This document shows positions 7,031 through 14,061 of a stretch of DNA of 16,118 nt, one piece after another; positions within the stretch are counted from its first letter, which is position 1; every line of letters begins with the position of its first letter. This DNA is from JACCQS01 sp050999295 (GTDB taxonomy: Bacteria; Actinomycetota; Actinomycetes; Mycobacteriales; Geodermatophilaceae), in the NCBI GenBank assembly GCA_050999295.1, contig JBPCPI010000102.1, positions 1-16,118 of the forward strand, in the 5' to 3' direction. The notes under the pieces were generated by a model. That model was not told the DNA's origin. It was given only the letters and a program-made list of their open reading frames with translations, and did no database searches. The position numbers and the translations under genes are program-made.

Positions 7031-7807
7031 TTATCGGGCAACGTCTTTTGCTCTGGACCGCAGGAGGCCGAACGAGCCCAGCGCCAAGCCCACGCCGAGA
7101 CCCAGCAGCAACAACACCGCCGTACGCGCCGCCCAGGCCGGGCCGATCGCGGAGACGTTCGCCCGGAACAGCACGTCCAGATCAGGTAACGCCTCGGCGA
7201 TCAACAGCCACCCAGCGAGCCCGAACAGATAGGGCGCGGAGTTCGAGGGCTCGGGCCCTGACTGCCAACGAACCGCCCGTACGGCAAGAACAGTTAGTAC
7301 GAGCACCGCAACCGTGGGCACGGACACGCCCAGCAGTCCGTAGATGACCGACGACGTACTCCCTCGTGGCAGCGGGGTGCTGGCCAGGTGCCAGACCGAC
7401 GCCGCGCAGCCGAGCACCAGAAGCCCGGTTGCCACTATGGACGAGCGTCGGATCCAGCCGACGAAGACGCCGACCGCCGCCAACGCGACCACGATGAGAT
7501 ATGGCGGCCACGCGGGGGGCGGGGGCGTCCAGTCGAGAACTCCGGCGATGTCGTAGGTCGTGTCCCCGATCTTGAGTTGGATCGTCCACTCCATGACGCG
7601 GTGAGCGGACTTGGGATCGGCAAGTACTTCGGGCGGTAGCTGCGCCGACGTCCAATGTGTCCGGTGGTCGGGCCACTCGTACTCCGGCTCTGAACTCACC
7701 GTCTCCCAGGACGGCTCGGCATTCGGATCGGCCCGTTCAGGCAACGCTGTGGTTCCCGGGCCGCCGATATTTATGTATGTCGTGGGACTGTTCTCGTTGC
7801 GCCGCAC
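7031..7807 (-). CDS. 3' part of a frameshifted gene: multi-pass membrane protein
   Basis: The open frame encodes a soluble segment followed by about five membrane helices (approximately 102-119, 123-142, 153-180, 192-210 and 224-249). The soluble part includes RRNENSPTTYIN and EWPDHRTHW, which resemble the extracytoplasmic domain of an uncharacterised actinobacterial membrane-protein family. I cannot name a function. The nominal GTG start at 7805-7807 is not credible: homologous-looking sequence (VNSGEPYLEIGPDGV) continues upstream in the same frame. This piece is therefore best read as the remainder of the gene that starts at 8111. Downstream, on the same strand, lies tRNA-Ala. Confidence 0.6.
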   Translation of the reverse strand: MRRNENSPTTYINIGGPGTTALPERADPNAEPSWETVSSEPEYEWPDHRTHWTSAQLPPEVLADPKSAHRVMEWTIQLKIGDTTYDIAGVLDWTPPPPAWPPYLIVVALAAVGVFVGWIRRSSIVATGLLVLGCAASVWHLASTPLPRGSTSSVIYGLLGVSVPTVAVLVLTVLAVRAVRWQSGPEPSNSAPYLFGLAGWLLIAEALPDLDVLFRANVSAIGPAWAARTAVLLLLGLGVGLALGSFGLLRSRAKDVAR

Positions 7808-7844
7808 GCCATCTGGGCCGATCTCCAGGTACGGCTCGCCGGAG

Positions 7845-8111
7845 TTAACTGGGAATGGAGACGACCTCGCCGCTGGCGTTCAGCAGCCGCAGCTGGCTGC
7901 CGAACTCGATGATCCCCACCGAGATCCCCTCGGGCAGCTTCGGGGCGACCGAGGTCACGGCTCCGGAGAAATTGTCGGCCGCCGGAGAGTCACCCACGTG
8001 CGCAGCAGCCGGATCGGCCACCATCAGCACGAATCCCGCCGCCCCCAGGGCGATGGCCATGCAGCTCCGCAGCCACGTGAGCCGAGAGAGTGTCACGAGT
8101 GAGGGCCTCAC
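7845..8111 (-). CDS. 5' part of the frameshifted gene: signal peptide and extracytoplasmic domain
   Basis: An 88-residue product: a basic N-terminus, a hydrophobic stretch WLRSCMAIALGAAGFVLMV, and a likely signal peptidase site at ADPAAA|HVGDSPAADN. About 45 residues of a beta-rich domain follow (SVGIIEFGSQLRLLNASGEVV). The mature N-terminus would begin near HVG. The GTG start overlaps the stop of the SCO-like lipoprotein (GTGA), so the two are translationally coupled. The frame ends at TAA just where the related sequence jumps frame. It is unlikely to be a complete protein. Confidence 0.6.
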   Translation of the reverse strand: MRPSLVTLSRLTWLRSCMAIALGAAGFVLMVADPAAAHVGDSPAADNFSGAVTSVAPKLPEGISVGIIEFGSQLRLLNASGEVVSIPS

Positions 8112-8773
8112 TGCTCGGCAATGATCTCCAGGTCGTGAGTGATGTCATCCGGGACGCTGCCGGCCAAGAAGGCGACCCGGGCAACGTCATCGCGCCCGAA
8201 CAGCAACAACAGCGTCGAGGGGGTCTCCCCGTTGTCCTCCGCGACCGGAACGCCAGCCGCGCTCTGGGCCGCCTCGACGGCCGCTCGGTCCCCGGTCAAT
8301 CCGACGAAGCTCACCGGCAGGTCGGCATCGAAGCGCTCGAGATAGGCACCGAGGGTCGCTGGATCGTCGCGCGCCGGATCCGTCGTTACGAAGACCACGT
8401 TGACCTCCTCGGCCAGCGAGCGGTCCACGTTACGTAGTGCCACCGCGACGTTGGCCATCGTGGTCGGGCACACGTCCGCGCAGTTGGTGAAGCCAAAGAA
8501 CAACAGCGTCAACTCACCCGATGTCTGGGCCATGAAGTCGTAGGGCGCTCCGTCGGTGTCGGTCAACGTGAAGGCGGGCCGGGGAAAGGGTTCGGTCGGG
8601 GCGAGACCGCGGTACGGCGTGTCCGGCCCACCCTCCACAACGGCGATTCCGGTCTCCATGGACGACGTGTCGTGTCCGTCGTGCTCATCGGCCGGAGCGG
8701 TGCATCCGGTAAGCGCCACAACCGAGCCCAGTAACGCGGTGGCCAGGCCGGCCAGAAATCGAGGCGGCAGCAC
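8108..8773 (-). CDS. SCO1/SenC-family lipoprotein (thioredoxin fold)
   Basis: A 221-residue SCO-family protein. These are membrane-tethered thioredoxin-fold proteins that deliver copper to, or keep reduced, the CuA site of cytochrome c oxidase. The chosen GTG (8771-8773) gives a lipoprotein signal with lipobox ALTGC, lipidated Cys24, followed by a His/Asp-rich linker (DEHDGHD). The CxxxC motif is in GFTNCADVCPTTM (Cys98, Cys102), and FVTTDPARDDP (about 128-138) is also typical. The third copper ligand, a His usually found in a VDH[S/G/T] segment, is not visible: the aligned region reads GETPSTLLLLFG with Pro185 at that place. The protein may therefore be a thiol reductase rather than a copper chaperone. 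The open frame extends back to 9181, but that overlaps the divergent MFS gene. GGAG precedes the GTG by only two bases, so the start is not certain. Confidence 0.88.
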   Translation of the reverse strand: MLPPRFLAGLATALLGSVVALTGCTAPADEHDGHDTSSMETGIAVVEGGPDTPYRGLAPTEPFPRPAFTLTDTDGAPYDFMAQTSGELTLLFFGFTNCADVCPTTMANVAVALRNVDRSLAEEVNVVFVTTDPARDDPATLGAYLERFDADLPVSFVGLTGDRAAVEAAQSAAGVPVAEDNGETPSTLLLLFGRDDVARVAFLAGSVPDDITHDLEIIAEQ

Positions 8774-8842
8774 GGCTCCACGGTACGGTGCCGCGCGCTC
8801 GAACCGCAGCCAACCCGGTCGCGACTGCGGATCCGTCTGCGT

Positions 8843-8959
8843 GCCGGGCACGGTCGGGGTGTCGCCGGGAACATCGTGGCGGCGTGGGTGTTCACCCTCC
8901 CAGCGGCCGGGGCGGTCGCGGCGGTCGCGTACTTCATCACGCACCCCGTGCTCGGCTGA
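8843..8959 (+). pseudogene. Possible C-terminal remnant of a PiT-family phosphate transporter
   Basis: The plus-strand frame ending at TGA 8957-8959 reads GVAGNIVAAWVFTLPAAGAV and then AAVAYFITHPVLG. This resembles the last transmembrane segment of PiT inorganic phosphate permeases (typical pattern W.V...IV.AWV.T.PAAA...). Upstream in the same frame the sequence becomes Arg-rich (RLRIRLRAGHGR) with no recognisable transporter. There is also a TAA near 8731. I read it as a truncated leftover between the SCO-like and MFS genes. The match is short, so chance or an unrelated small membrane peptide remains possible. Confidence 0.4.
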
Positions 8960-8992
8960 TCGGGCCGCCGTAGGGTCCGGTGACCGTAGGCA

Positions 8993-8999
8993 GGGGAGG
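8993..8999 (+). promoter_or_regulatory. Ribosome binding site that decides the MFS start
   Basis: GGGGAGG is a near-ideal Shine-Dalgarno. It is six bases from GTG 9006, three from GTG 9003 and twelve from GTG 9012, which favours 9006. Confidence 0.6.
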
Positions 9000-9005
9000 T
9001 TGGTG

Positions 9006-10568
9006 GTGTGGGTGACCGGGGCAGACACCCATTGGGGTACGGCAAAGGCTCGGTGGATCCTGCTCACCACGATCCTCGGTTCCTCGATCGCCATGCTCGA
9101 CGCGACCGTGGTCAACGTGGCGCTGCCTACCCTCGCCGACGAGTTCGATGCACCCCTTTCGGGTCTGCAGTGGACGGTCAACGCCTACACCCTGACGCTG
9201 GCCTCCTTCATCCTCGTCGGCGGCTCGCTGGGTGACCGGATCGGACGCCGGCGAATCTTCTTGTACGGCATCGCCTGGTTCGCTGTTGCCTCCCTGTTGT
9301 GCGGTCTTTCCCAGAACATCTGGCAGCTGGTGGCCGCCCGGGCACTGCAGGGGATCGGCGGCGCGCTGCTCACGCCTGGAAGCCTGGCGCTGATCCAGGC
9401 ATCATTCGTCCCCGCTGATCGGGCCCGGGCAATCGGGACCTGGGCCGGTCTCGGTGGCGTCGCGACGCTGATCGGTCCGTTCCTGGGGGGCTTCCTCATC
9501 GATCAGGTGAGCTGGCGGTGGATCTTCCTGATCAATGTCCCGCTGGCTGCCGTGGCCCTGTGGGTGGGCCACCGCCACGTACCGGAGAGCCGCGACGAAT
9601 TGTCGGCGGGCCATTTCGACTGGCTCGGGGCGGCCTTCGCCGTTCTCACCCTGGGGGCGGGCACGTACGCCCTGATCTATGCCGCCGACGATCTCGGCCG
9701 GCCCGACGTAGTCGTCGCGGCGGCACTCGCACTCGCCGGTGCCGTCGGATTCCTGGGCAGCCAGCGTCGCGAAGCCAACCCCATGGTCCCACTGGCAATC
9801 TTCTCCTCCCGACAGTTCAGCGCCGCCAACGGAATGACCTTCCTCGTCTACGGCGCACTGGCGGCGGTGTTCTTCATCCTGATTCTCCAACTCCAGGTCG
9901 TGTCGGGTTTCTCCGCGACCGGCGCCGGGCTGGCCCTGTTGCCGGTGACCATCCTGATGCTGTTGCTCTCCGCCCGGGCCGGCGTCCTGGCCGGACGGAT
10001 CGGCCCACGGATCCTCATGTCTGTCGGACCACTCGTCTGCGCAGCGGGCGTGCTCCTGTTTCTGCGCGCCGGTCCGGATGCGAACTACGTGACCGATGTC
10101 CTGCCCGGTGCCGTGCTCTTCGGGTTAGGACTCAGCGCGCTGGTCGCTCCGCTGACAGCCACCGTTCTGGCCGCCGCGGCGGATCGTTTCGCAGGGGTGG
10201 CCAGCGGAGTCAACAACGCGGTGGCCCGGGCCGCCGGATTGCTTGCGGTCGCCGGGCTGCCGCTGCTGGTGGGGCTGTCCACCGACGCGGGGTTGGACCC
10301 CGCCGGCCTGGATTCGGCGTTCACGAAAGCCATGATCGGCAATGCGATCCTGCTGACAGGCGGCGGCCTGCTGTCGTGGTTCACGATCCGTACGCCGCTG
10401 CCCCGCGACGCCGCCGACGTAGACCAGGGGACGGAGCTGGATTCCGTACCGGCAGCTGCCGCTGTGCGCGAGCCGGCAGAGGCGAAGGCCACGTCGTCGG
10501 TGGCCGAGCCTGGTCAGCACGGTCTGCCCTGCGTTCCGTGCGTACCCAGTTCGAGCCGGGCCAGCTGA
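9006..10568 (+). CDS. MFS drug exporter, DHA2 (EmrB/QacA-like) family
   Basis: A 520-residue inner-membrane major facilitator protein, expected to expel small toxic compounds in exchange for protons. The length fits 14 transmembrane segments. Family motifs are LDATVVNVALPTL in TM1, motif A GGSLGDRIGRRRIF in the loop after TM2, and motif C-like LQGIGGALLTPGSLALI. The C-terminal 50 residues are hydrophilic (Ala/Glu-rich, with a CVPCVP element). GTG at 9006 is preferred because GGGGAGG (8993-8999) lies six bases upstream. TTG at 9000 and GTG at 9003 or 9012 are alternatives. The frame is open back to 8556, but that stretch overlaps the SCO gene and lacks hydrophobic character. The substrate cannot be predicted. 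No TetR-type repressor lies next to it. The E1 gene follows 23 bp downstream, so the two may be cotranscribed. Confidence 0.92.
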   Translation: MWVTGADTHWGTAKARWILLTTILGSSIAMLDATVVNVALPTLADEFDAPLSGLQWTVNAYTLTLASFILVGGSLGDRIGRRRIFLYGIAWFAVASLLCGLSQNIWQLVAARALQGIGGALLTPGSLALIQASFVPADRARAIGTWAGLGGVATLIGPFLGGFLIDQVSWRWIFLINVPLAAVALWVGHRHVPESRDELSAGHFDWLGAAFAVLTLGAGTYALIYAADDLGRPDVVVAAALALAGAVGFLGSQRREANPMVPLAIFSSRQFSAANGMTFLVYGALAAVFFILILQLQVVSGFSATGAGLALLPVTILMLLLSARAGVLAGRIGPRILMSVGPLVCAAGVLLFLRAGPDANYVTDVLPGAVLFGLGLSALVAPLTATVLAAAADRFAGVASGVNNAVARAAGLLAVAGLPLLVGLSTDAGLDPAGLDSAFTKAMIGNAILLTGGGLLSWFTIRTPLPRDAADVDQGTELDSVPAAAAVREPAEAKATSSVAEPGQHGLPCVPCVPSSSRAS

Positions 10569-10591
10569 CCCAGTGGTGACACGATCACGCC

Positions 10592-12853
10592 ATGACCGAG
10601 GACCGGAAATGGACTCGGAGCACTAACCCGCTGGAGGCGCACTTTCGGGCAGCGGTCAGTTCCCTGCGATCAAGCGCGGCGAACCGGAGCGGCTCACCCG
10701 AAGCGGGCGGCGAGGCCCCCGCACGCGCGGGCTCGGGGCTGAGTCTGGACCGCTGTCTGGAACTCTTCGACGCCCAGATCTCCAGCCGGCTCTGTGATCT
10801 GGCCGCGCAGTGGATGCACGGCCGTGGTCATGGCTACTACACGATCGGGTCATCCGGGCACGAGGGCAACGCGGCCGTCGCCGCTGCGCTGCGGGTCGAT
10901 GATCCGGCCCTGCTGCACTATCGTTCTGGCGCTTTCTACATCACCCGTGCTGGTCAGCTTCCCGGCATGGATCCGATCCGTGACATTCTGCTGGGCGTCG
11001 GCGCCTCGACCCAGGAGCCGATCGCCGGGGGTCGGCACAAGGTCTTCGGCCATCCCGACCTAGCGGTCATCCCAGGGACCTCGACTATCGGTTCGCATGC
11101 CCCCCGGGCGGTTGGCCTGGCGGTCGCGATCGAACGCGCCCGCAGGTTGGGACATCGGACGCCGTGGCCGACCGATGCCATCGTGGTGTGCAGCGTCGGG
11201 GACGCCTCGATCAACCACTCGACGGTGACCGGCGCCCTGAACAGTGCTCTGCACACCGCTCATCAGGGCATCGGCATGCCGCTGTTGATCGTGTGCGAGG
11301 ACAACGGCTACGGGATCAGCGTGCCGACACCACCCGGCTGGGTGCAGGCGGCCGTCGCCGACCGGCCCGGGCTTGGCTACTTCGCTGCCGACGGCGGCGA
11401 TCTCGCCGAGACCTTTGATGTGGCCAGCCGCGCCGTTGCTCACGTGCGGCGGCGAAGACGGCCGGCCCTGCTGCATCTGCGCACTGTGCGCTTTCTCGGG
11501 CACGCCGGTTCTGACGCGGAGATCTCCTATCGCAGCGCGGCGGACATCGCCGCCGACTACGCCCGCGATCCGCTGGTTGGCACCGCAGCGCTGCTGGTCG
11601 GCTCCGGCCGGTACACCCCCGCCGAACTGCTGGATCGCTACGACCGGGCCGGCAAGCACATCGGGTCGGTCGCCGAGCAGGCCATGGCAACCCCGACGAT
11701 CAGCGACCGCGCGGCGGTGATCGAACCTCTGGCGCCACGGCGGCCGGTCGACGTCGCGGCTCGTGCGGCGAAGGCGCCAGATCCGGCGCGTCGCCGAGAG
11801 GCGTTCGGCGACCGGATGCCCGAAGCTGAGGGCCCGCTCACCCTCGCCCAGACCATCAATCGCAGCCTGACCGACGCACTTGCGGCCGACCCGGCAGCCC
11901 TGGTCTTCGGCCAGGACATCGCTGGAAAGGGAGGGGTCTACGGCGTGACCCGGGGCCTGCGGCGTGCGTTCGGAGCTGCCCGGGTCTTCGACACCCTGCT
12001 CGACGAGCAGTCCATTCTGGGTCTTGCCCTCGGCACCGGACTTGCCGGATTCCTGCCGATCCCGGAAATCCAATATCTGGCCTACCTGCACAACGCCGAG
12101 GACCAACTGCGCGGCGAAGCGGCAACGTTGCAGTTCTTCTCCCAAGGCGCCTACCGGAACCCGATGGTGGTCCGGGTCCCGGGGCTGGCCTACCAGAAGG
12201 GCTTCGGGGGGCACTTCCACAACGATAACTCGGTGGCCGTGCTGCGTGACATACCGGGTCTGGTCCTTGCGGTCCCCGCACATCCGCGCGATGCGGCCGC
12301 AATGCTGCGAACCTGTCTGGCCGCCGGTCGGGTCGATGGCACCGTCTCGGTCGTCATCGAGCCGATCGCGCTCTACCACGTCCGGGATCTGTACGACCCC
12401 AGCGACGGGGGCTGGCTGTGGCCCTACTCGGAGCCCGATCGGTGGAGCGAGGACGACGCCGGGATCGGCCGTGGCAGAACTCACGGCTCCGGGCGTGACC
12501 TGACGATGGTCACCTTCGGCAACTGCGTACCGATGAGCCTTCGGGTAGCCAAGCGGCTGGCCGCCGACGGCATCGAGGCCCGCGTGCTGGACCTCCGATG
12601 GCTGGTTCCGCTGCCCATTCCAGACATCATTCGAGAAGCCCAGGCGAGCCACCGAGTCCTAGTCGTGGACGAGACCCGGTGTGCCGCCGGGATCTCCGAG
12701 GGGGTGATCACCGCCTTGGTGGACGCCGGGTACCCCGGCCGGATGGCCCGGGTCTGCAGCGCGGACAGCTTCGTCCCGCTGGGCCCGGCCGCCCAGCATG
12801 TCCTGTTGGGGGAAGCCGAGATCGAGGCGGCGGCGCGGCGGCTGCTGGGTTGA
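10592..12853 (+). CDS. Fused E1 alpha/beta thiamine-diphosphate 2-oxo acid dehydrogenase
   Basis: A 753-residue fusion of the two E1 subunits of a branched-chain/pyruvate-type 2-oxo acid dehydrogenase. E1 decarboxylates the 2-oxo acid with ThDP and passes the acyl group to a lipoyl E2. The alpha half (about 50-330) has the ThDP/Mg motif SVGDASINHSTVTGALN (201-217) and CEDNGYGISVP. RTVRFLGHAGSDAEISYR (297-314) corresponds to the alpha-subunit GH.TSDD loop. After an Ala/Arg-rich linker (about 375-412), the beta half shows LVFGQDIAGKGGVYGVTRGL, the DEQS segment with Glu472, PEIQYLAYLHNAEDQL, and GGHFHNDNSVAVL in place of the usual HSQS loop. It ends in a transketolase C-terminal domain (TMVTFGN..., VLVVDETRCAAGISEGV). 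The first 50 residues are low complexity. No E2, E3 or lipoate gene is nearby, so the partner complex and the natural 2-oxo acid are unknown. There is no clear ribosome binding site before the ATG. Confidence 0.9.
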   Translation: MTEDRKWTRSTNPLEAHFRAAVSSLRSSAANRSGSPEAGGEAPARAGSGLSLDRCLELFDAQISSRLCDLAAQWMHGRGHGYYTIGSSGHEGNAAVAAALRVDDPALLHYRSGAFYITRAGQLPGMDPIRDILLGVGASTQEPIAGGRHKVFGHPDLAVIPGTSTIGSHAPRAVGLAVAIERARRLGHRTPWPTDAIVVCSVGDASINHSTVTGALNSALHTAHQGIGMPLLIVCEDNGYGISVPTPPGWVQAAVADRPGLGYFAADGGDLAETFDVASRAVAHVRRRRRPALLHLRTVRFLGHAGSDAEISYRSAADIAADYARDPLVGTAALLVGSGRYTPAELLDRYDRAGKHIGSVAEQAMATPTISDRAAVIEPLAPRRPVDVAARAAKAPDPARRREAFGDRMPEAEGPLTLAQTINRSLTDALAADPAALVFGQDIAGKGGVYGVTRGLRRAFGAARVFDTLLDEQSILGLALGTGLAGFLPIPEIQYLAYLHNAEDQLRGEAATLQFFSQGAYRNPMVVRVPGLAYQKGFGGHFHNDNSVAVLRDIPGLVLAVPAHPRDAAAMLRTCLAAGRVDGTVSVVIEPIALYHVRDLYDPSDGGWLWPYSEPDRWSEDDAGIGRGRTHGSGRDLTMVTFGNCVPMSLRVAKRLAADGIEARVLDLRWLVPLPIPDIIREAQASHRVLVVDETRCAAGISEGVITALVDAGYPGRMARVCSADSFVPLGPAAQHVLLGEAEIEAAARRLLG

Positions 12854-12900
12854 CCTGCTCAGCTCGGGACCGGGGAGGAAGAGTCAGGCAGACTGCCGGG

Positions 12901-13488
12901 ATGTCCGATTCCACCTCTGCTGAGCCCGCCCGGCACGATGTCTGGCTGATCCGGCACGGTGCCACGGAGTGGAGCAAGGCCGGGCAGTACACCTCTGTCA
13001 CGGACCTGCCGTTGTTGCCTGACGGAGAGGCAGCCGCAGGTCAGATCGCAGCCCGAGTCGCGGAGCAGAGCTTCGCTCGGGTGCTGACCAGCCCACGTCA
13101 GCGAGCCCGGCGTACTGCCGAGCTTGCCGGCTTCCCCGACGCCGACGTCGACGAGCGACTGGTCGAATGGGCGTACGGGGACTACGAGGGTCTGACCAGC
13201 GCCGAGATCCGGCAGAGCGTGCCCGGATGGACCTTGTGGTCACATCCGGTACCGAACGGGGAGAGCAATGAGCACCTCACCGCGCGGCTGGACGGAGTGA
13301 TCGGGGATCTACGCGCACTCGACGGGTCCGCACTGATCTTCGGCCATGGACACGCGTTGCGCGCATTCGCGGCGCGCTGGCTCGGACTCGAGGTGAGTGC
13401 CGGCAAGCATCTCGTGCTCGGTACGGCCACCCTCAGCGTCCTGGGATGGGACAAGTCCACGCCAGCGATCGAGCGGTGGAACTCCTAG
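12901..13488 (+). CDS. Histidine phosphatase family protein (phosphoglycerate mutase-like)
   Basis: A 195-residue protein of histidine phosphatase branch 1, which uses a phospho-histidine intermediate. The catalytic RHG triplet is Arg18-His19-Gly20 (WLIRHGATEW). The second arginine lies in TSPRQRARRTAEL (64-75), the acid residue is Glu89 in VEWAYGDYEG, and the second catalytic His149 is in FGHGHALR. The complete set suggests an active phosphatase, but the substrate cannot be deduced. Members range from phosphoglycerate mutases to sugar-phosphate and nucleotide phosphatases. The ATG at 12901 is 47 bp after the E1 gene. The frame is open upstream inside the E1 gene, which is ruled out as coding. 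The only GGAGG lies about 25 bases upstream, and a CAGACT hexamer six bases before the ATG would allow a leaderless start. Its stop codon overlaps that of the convergent VOC gene. Confidence 0.88.
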   Translation: MSDSTSAEPARHDVWLIRHGATEWSKAGQYTSVTDLPLLPDGEAAAGQIAARVAEQSFARVLTSPRQRARRTAELAGFPDADVDERLVEWAYGDYEGLTSAEIRQSVPGWTLWSHPVPNGESNEHLTARLDGVIGDLRALDGSALIFGHGHALRAFAARWLGLEVSAGKHLVLGTATLSVLGWDKSTPAIERWNS

Positions 13489-14000
13489 GGCGTCCCGGCC
13501 AATCCGCCAACCGTGCCGGAGCCGTAGCGCTCGCGTTCGGCTTCCAGGTCCAGCCGGCTGATTCCTTTGCGTCGCTCGAGTACCTCGTCGTCTAGCTTGT
13601 GCCCCGGAACGAACCAGGCGACCTCGAACTCCATCCCGTCCGGGTCCGTGCCGTAAAGGCTCTTGCTCGTGCTGTGGTCGGTGGTCCCGGTCAGCGAGCC
13701 AGACTCGGCCAGCGTCTGCTGGAGCCGGGCCAGCTCGACGAGTGTGTCGACTTCCCAGGCCAGGTGGTAGAGCCCGACCGTCGAACGCCCAGCCGTCGAC
13801 GGCTTGGCGTCGGAGCCGATCTGGAACAGACCAAGGTCGTGATCGTTGGCCGAACCCTCCGCCTGCAGGAATGCCGCACCCTCGAAGCCGTCGGGAAGCA
13901 TGTCCAGCTTTCGGAACCCCAGCACGTCGGAGTAGAAGGCGACGCTGGTATTGACATCACGCACGTACAGCACGGCGTGGTTGAGGCGCGTGATCGGCAC
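13485..14000 (-). CDS. VOC superfamily protein (glyoxalase/extradiol dioxygenase fold)
   Basis: A 171-residue protein with two beta-alpha-beta-beta-beta modules of the vicinal oxygen chelate superfamily. Likely metal ligands are His8 (LNHAVLYV), His79 (GLYHLAWEV) and Glu124 or Glu126 (GMEFEVAWF), with YGTDPDG before the last strand. Members include glyoxalase I, extradiol dioxygenases and antibiotic-binding proteins, and the reaction here cannot be chosen. About 40 charged residues follow the fold (VLERRKGISRLDLEAERERYG). The GTG start at 13998-14000 is supported by AGGAG six bases upstream (14007-14011). It converges on the histidine phosphatase gene, the two TAG stops sharing the palindrome CTAG. 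Confidence 0.88.
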   Translation of the reverse strand: MPITRLNHAVLYVRDVNTSVAFYSDVLGFRKLDMLPDGFEGAAFLQAEGSANDHDLGLFQIGSDAKPSTAGRSTVGLYHLAWEVDTLVELARLQQTLAESGSLTGTTDHSTSKSLYGTDPDGMEFEVAWFVPGHKLDDEVLERRKGISRLDLEAERERYGSGTVGGLAGTP

Positions 14001-14061
14001 GTTTGGCTCCTACCGAAGTCAGCTATGAGAATAGGACCGCGGACACGACCGAGGATCAGTC

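Larger units (their letters stand above)
7031..8111 (-). pseudogene. Signal peptide-membrane protein gene split by a single-base frameshift
   Basis: The span is 1081 nt, that is 360 codons plus one base. The 5' frame runs from the GTG at 8109-8111 through a signal peptide and a soluble domain to a TAA at 7845-7847. The sequence then continues with matching character (GEPYLEIGPDGV) in another frame. The 3' frame has a TGA at 7880-7882, so the shift must lie between about 7847 and 7882. Removing one base there, for instance the A after CCC near 7850, restores one protein. It could be a real inactivation, a sequencing error, or less likely recoding. Confidence 0.65.

Noticed and set aside
6752..7189. 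A plus-strand frame reading GAEGTRTPDPHTASVVRYQL
   Set aside because: This is the well-known spurious translation of the antisense strand of a tRNA gene, here tRNA-Ala.
7845..7860. Programmed +1 frameshift at CCC-AGT-TAA
   Set aside because: A stop lies near a run of C, but there is no upstream Shine-Dalgarno-like stimulator or recognised slippery heptamer. A mutation or sequencing error is simpler.
8556..9005. N-terminal extension of the MFS protein
   Set aside because: Overlaps the SCO gene, is Arg/Ser-rich and lacks membrane character. A strong ribosome binding site sits before GTG 9006.
8774..9181. N-terminal extension of the SCO-like protein
   Set aside because: The added 136 residues would hide the lipoprotein signal and overlap the divergent MFS gene. 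The lipobox fits only with the start near 8773.
9518..10579. A 353-codon plus-strand frame inside the MFS gene
   Set aside because: Arg/Pro/Gly-rich product with no domain. The MFS frame carries the motifs and hydrophobic segments.
11060..12652. A 530-codon open frame antisense to the E1 alpha/beta gene
   Set aside because: The plus strand has continuous family motifs with intact catalytic residues. The antisense product is Gly/Arg/Asp-rich without any domain, as expected from GC-rich codon bias.
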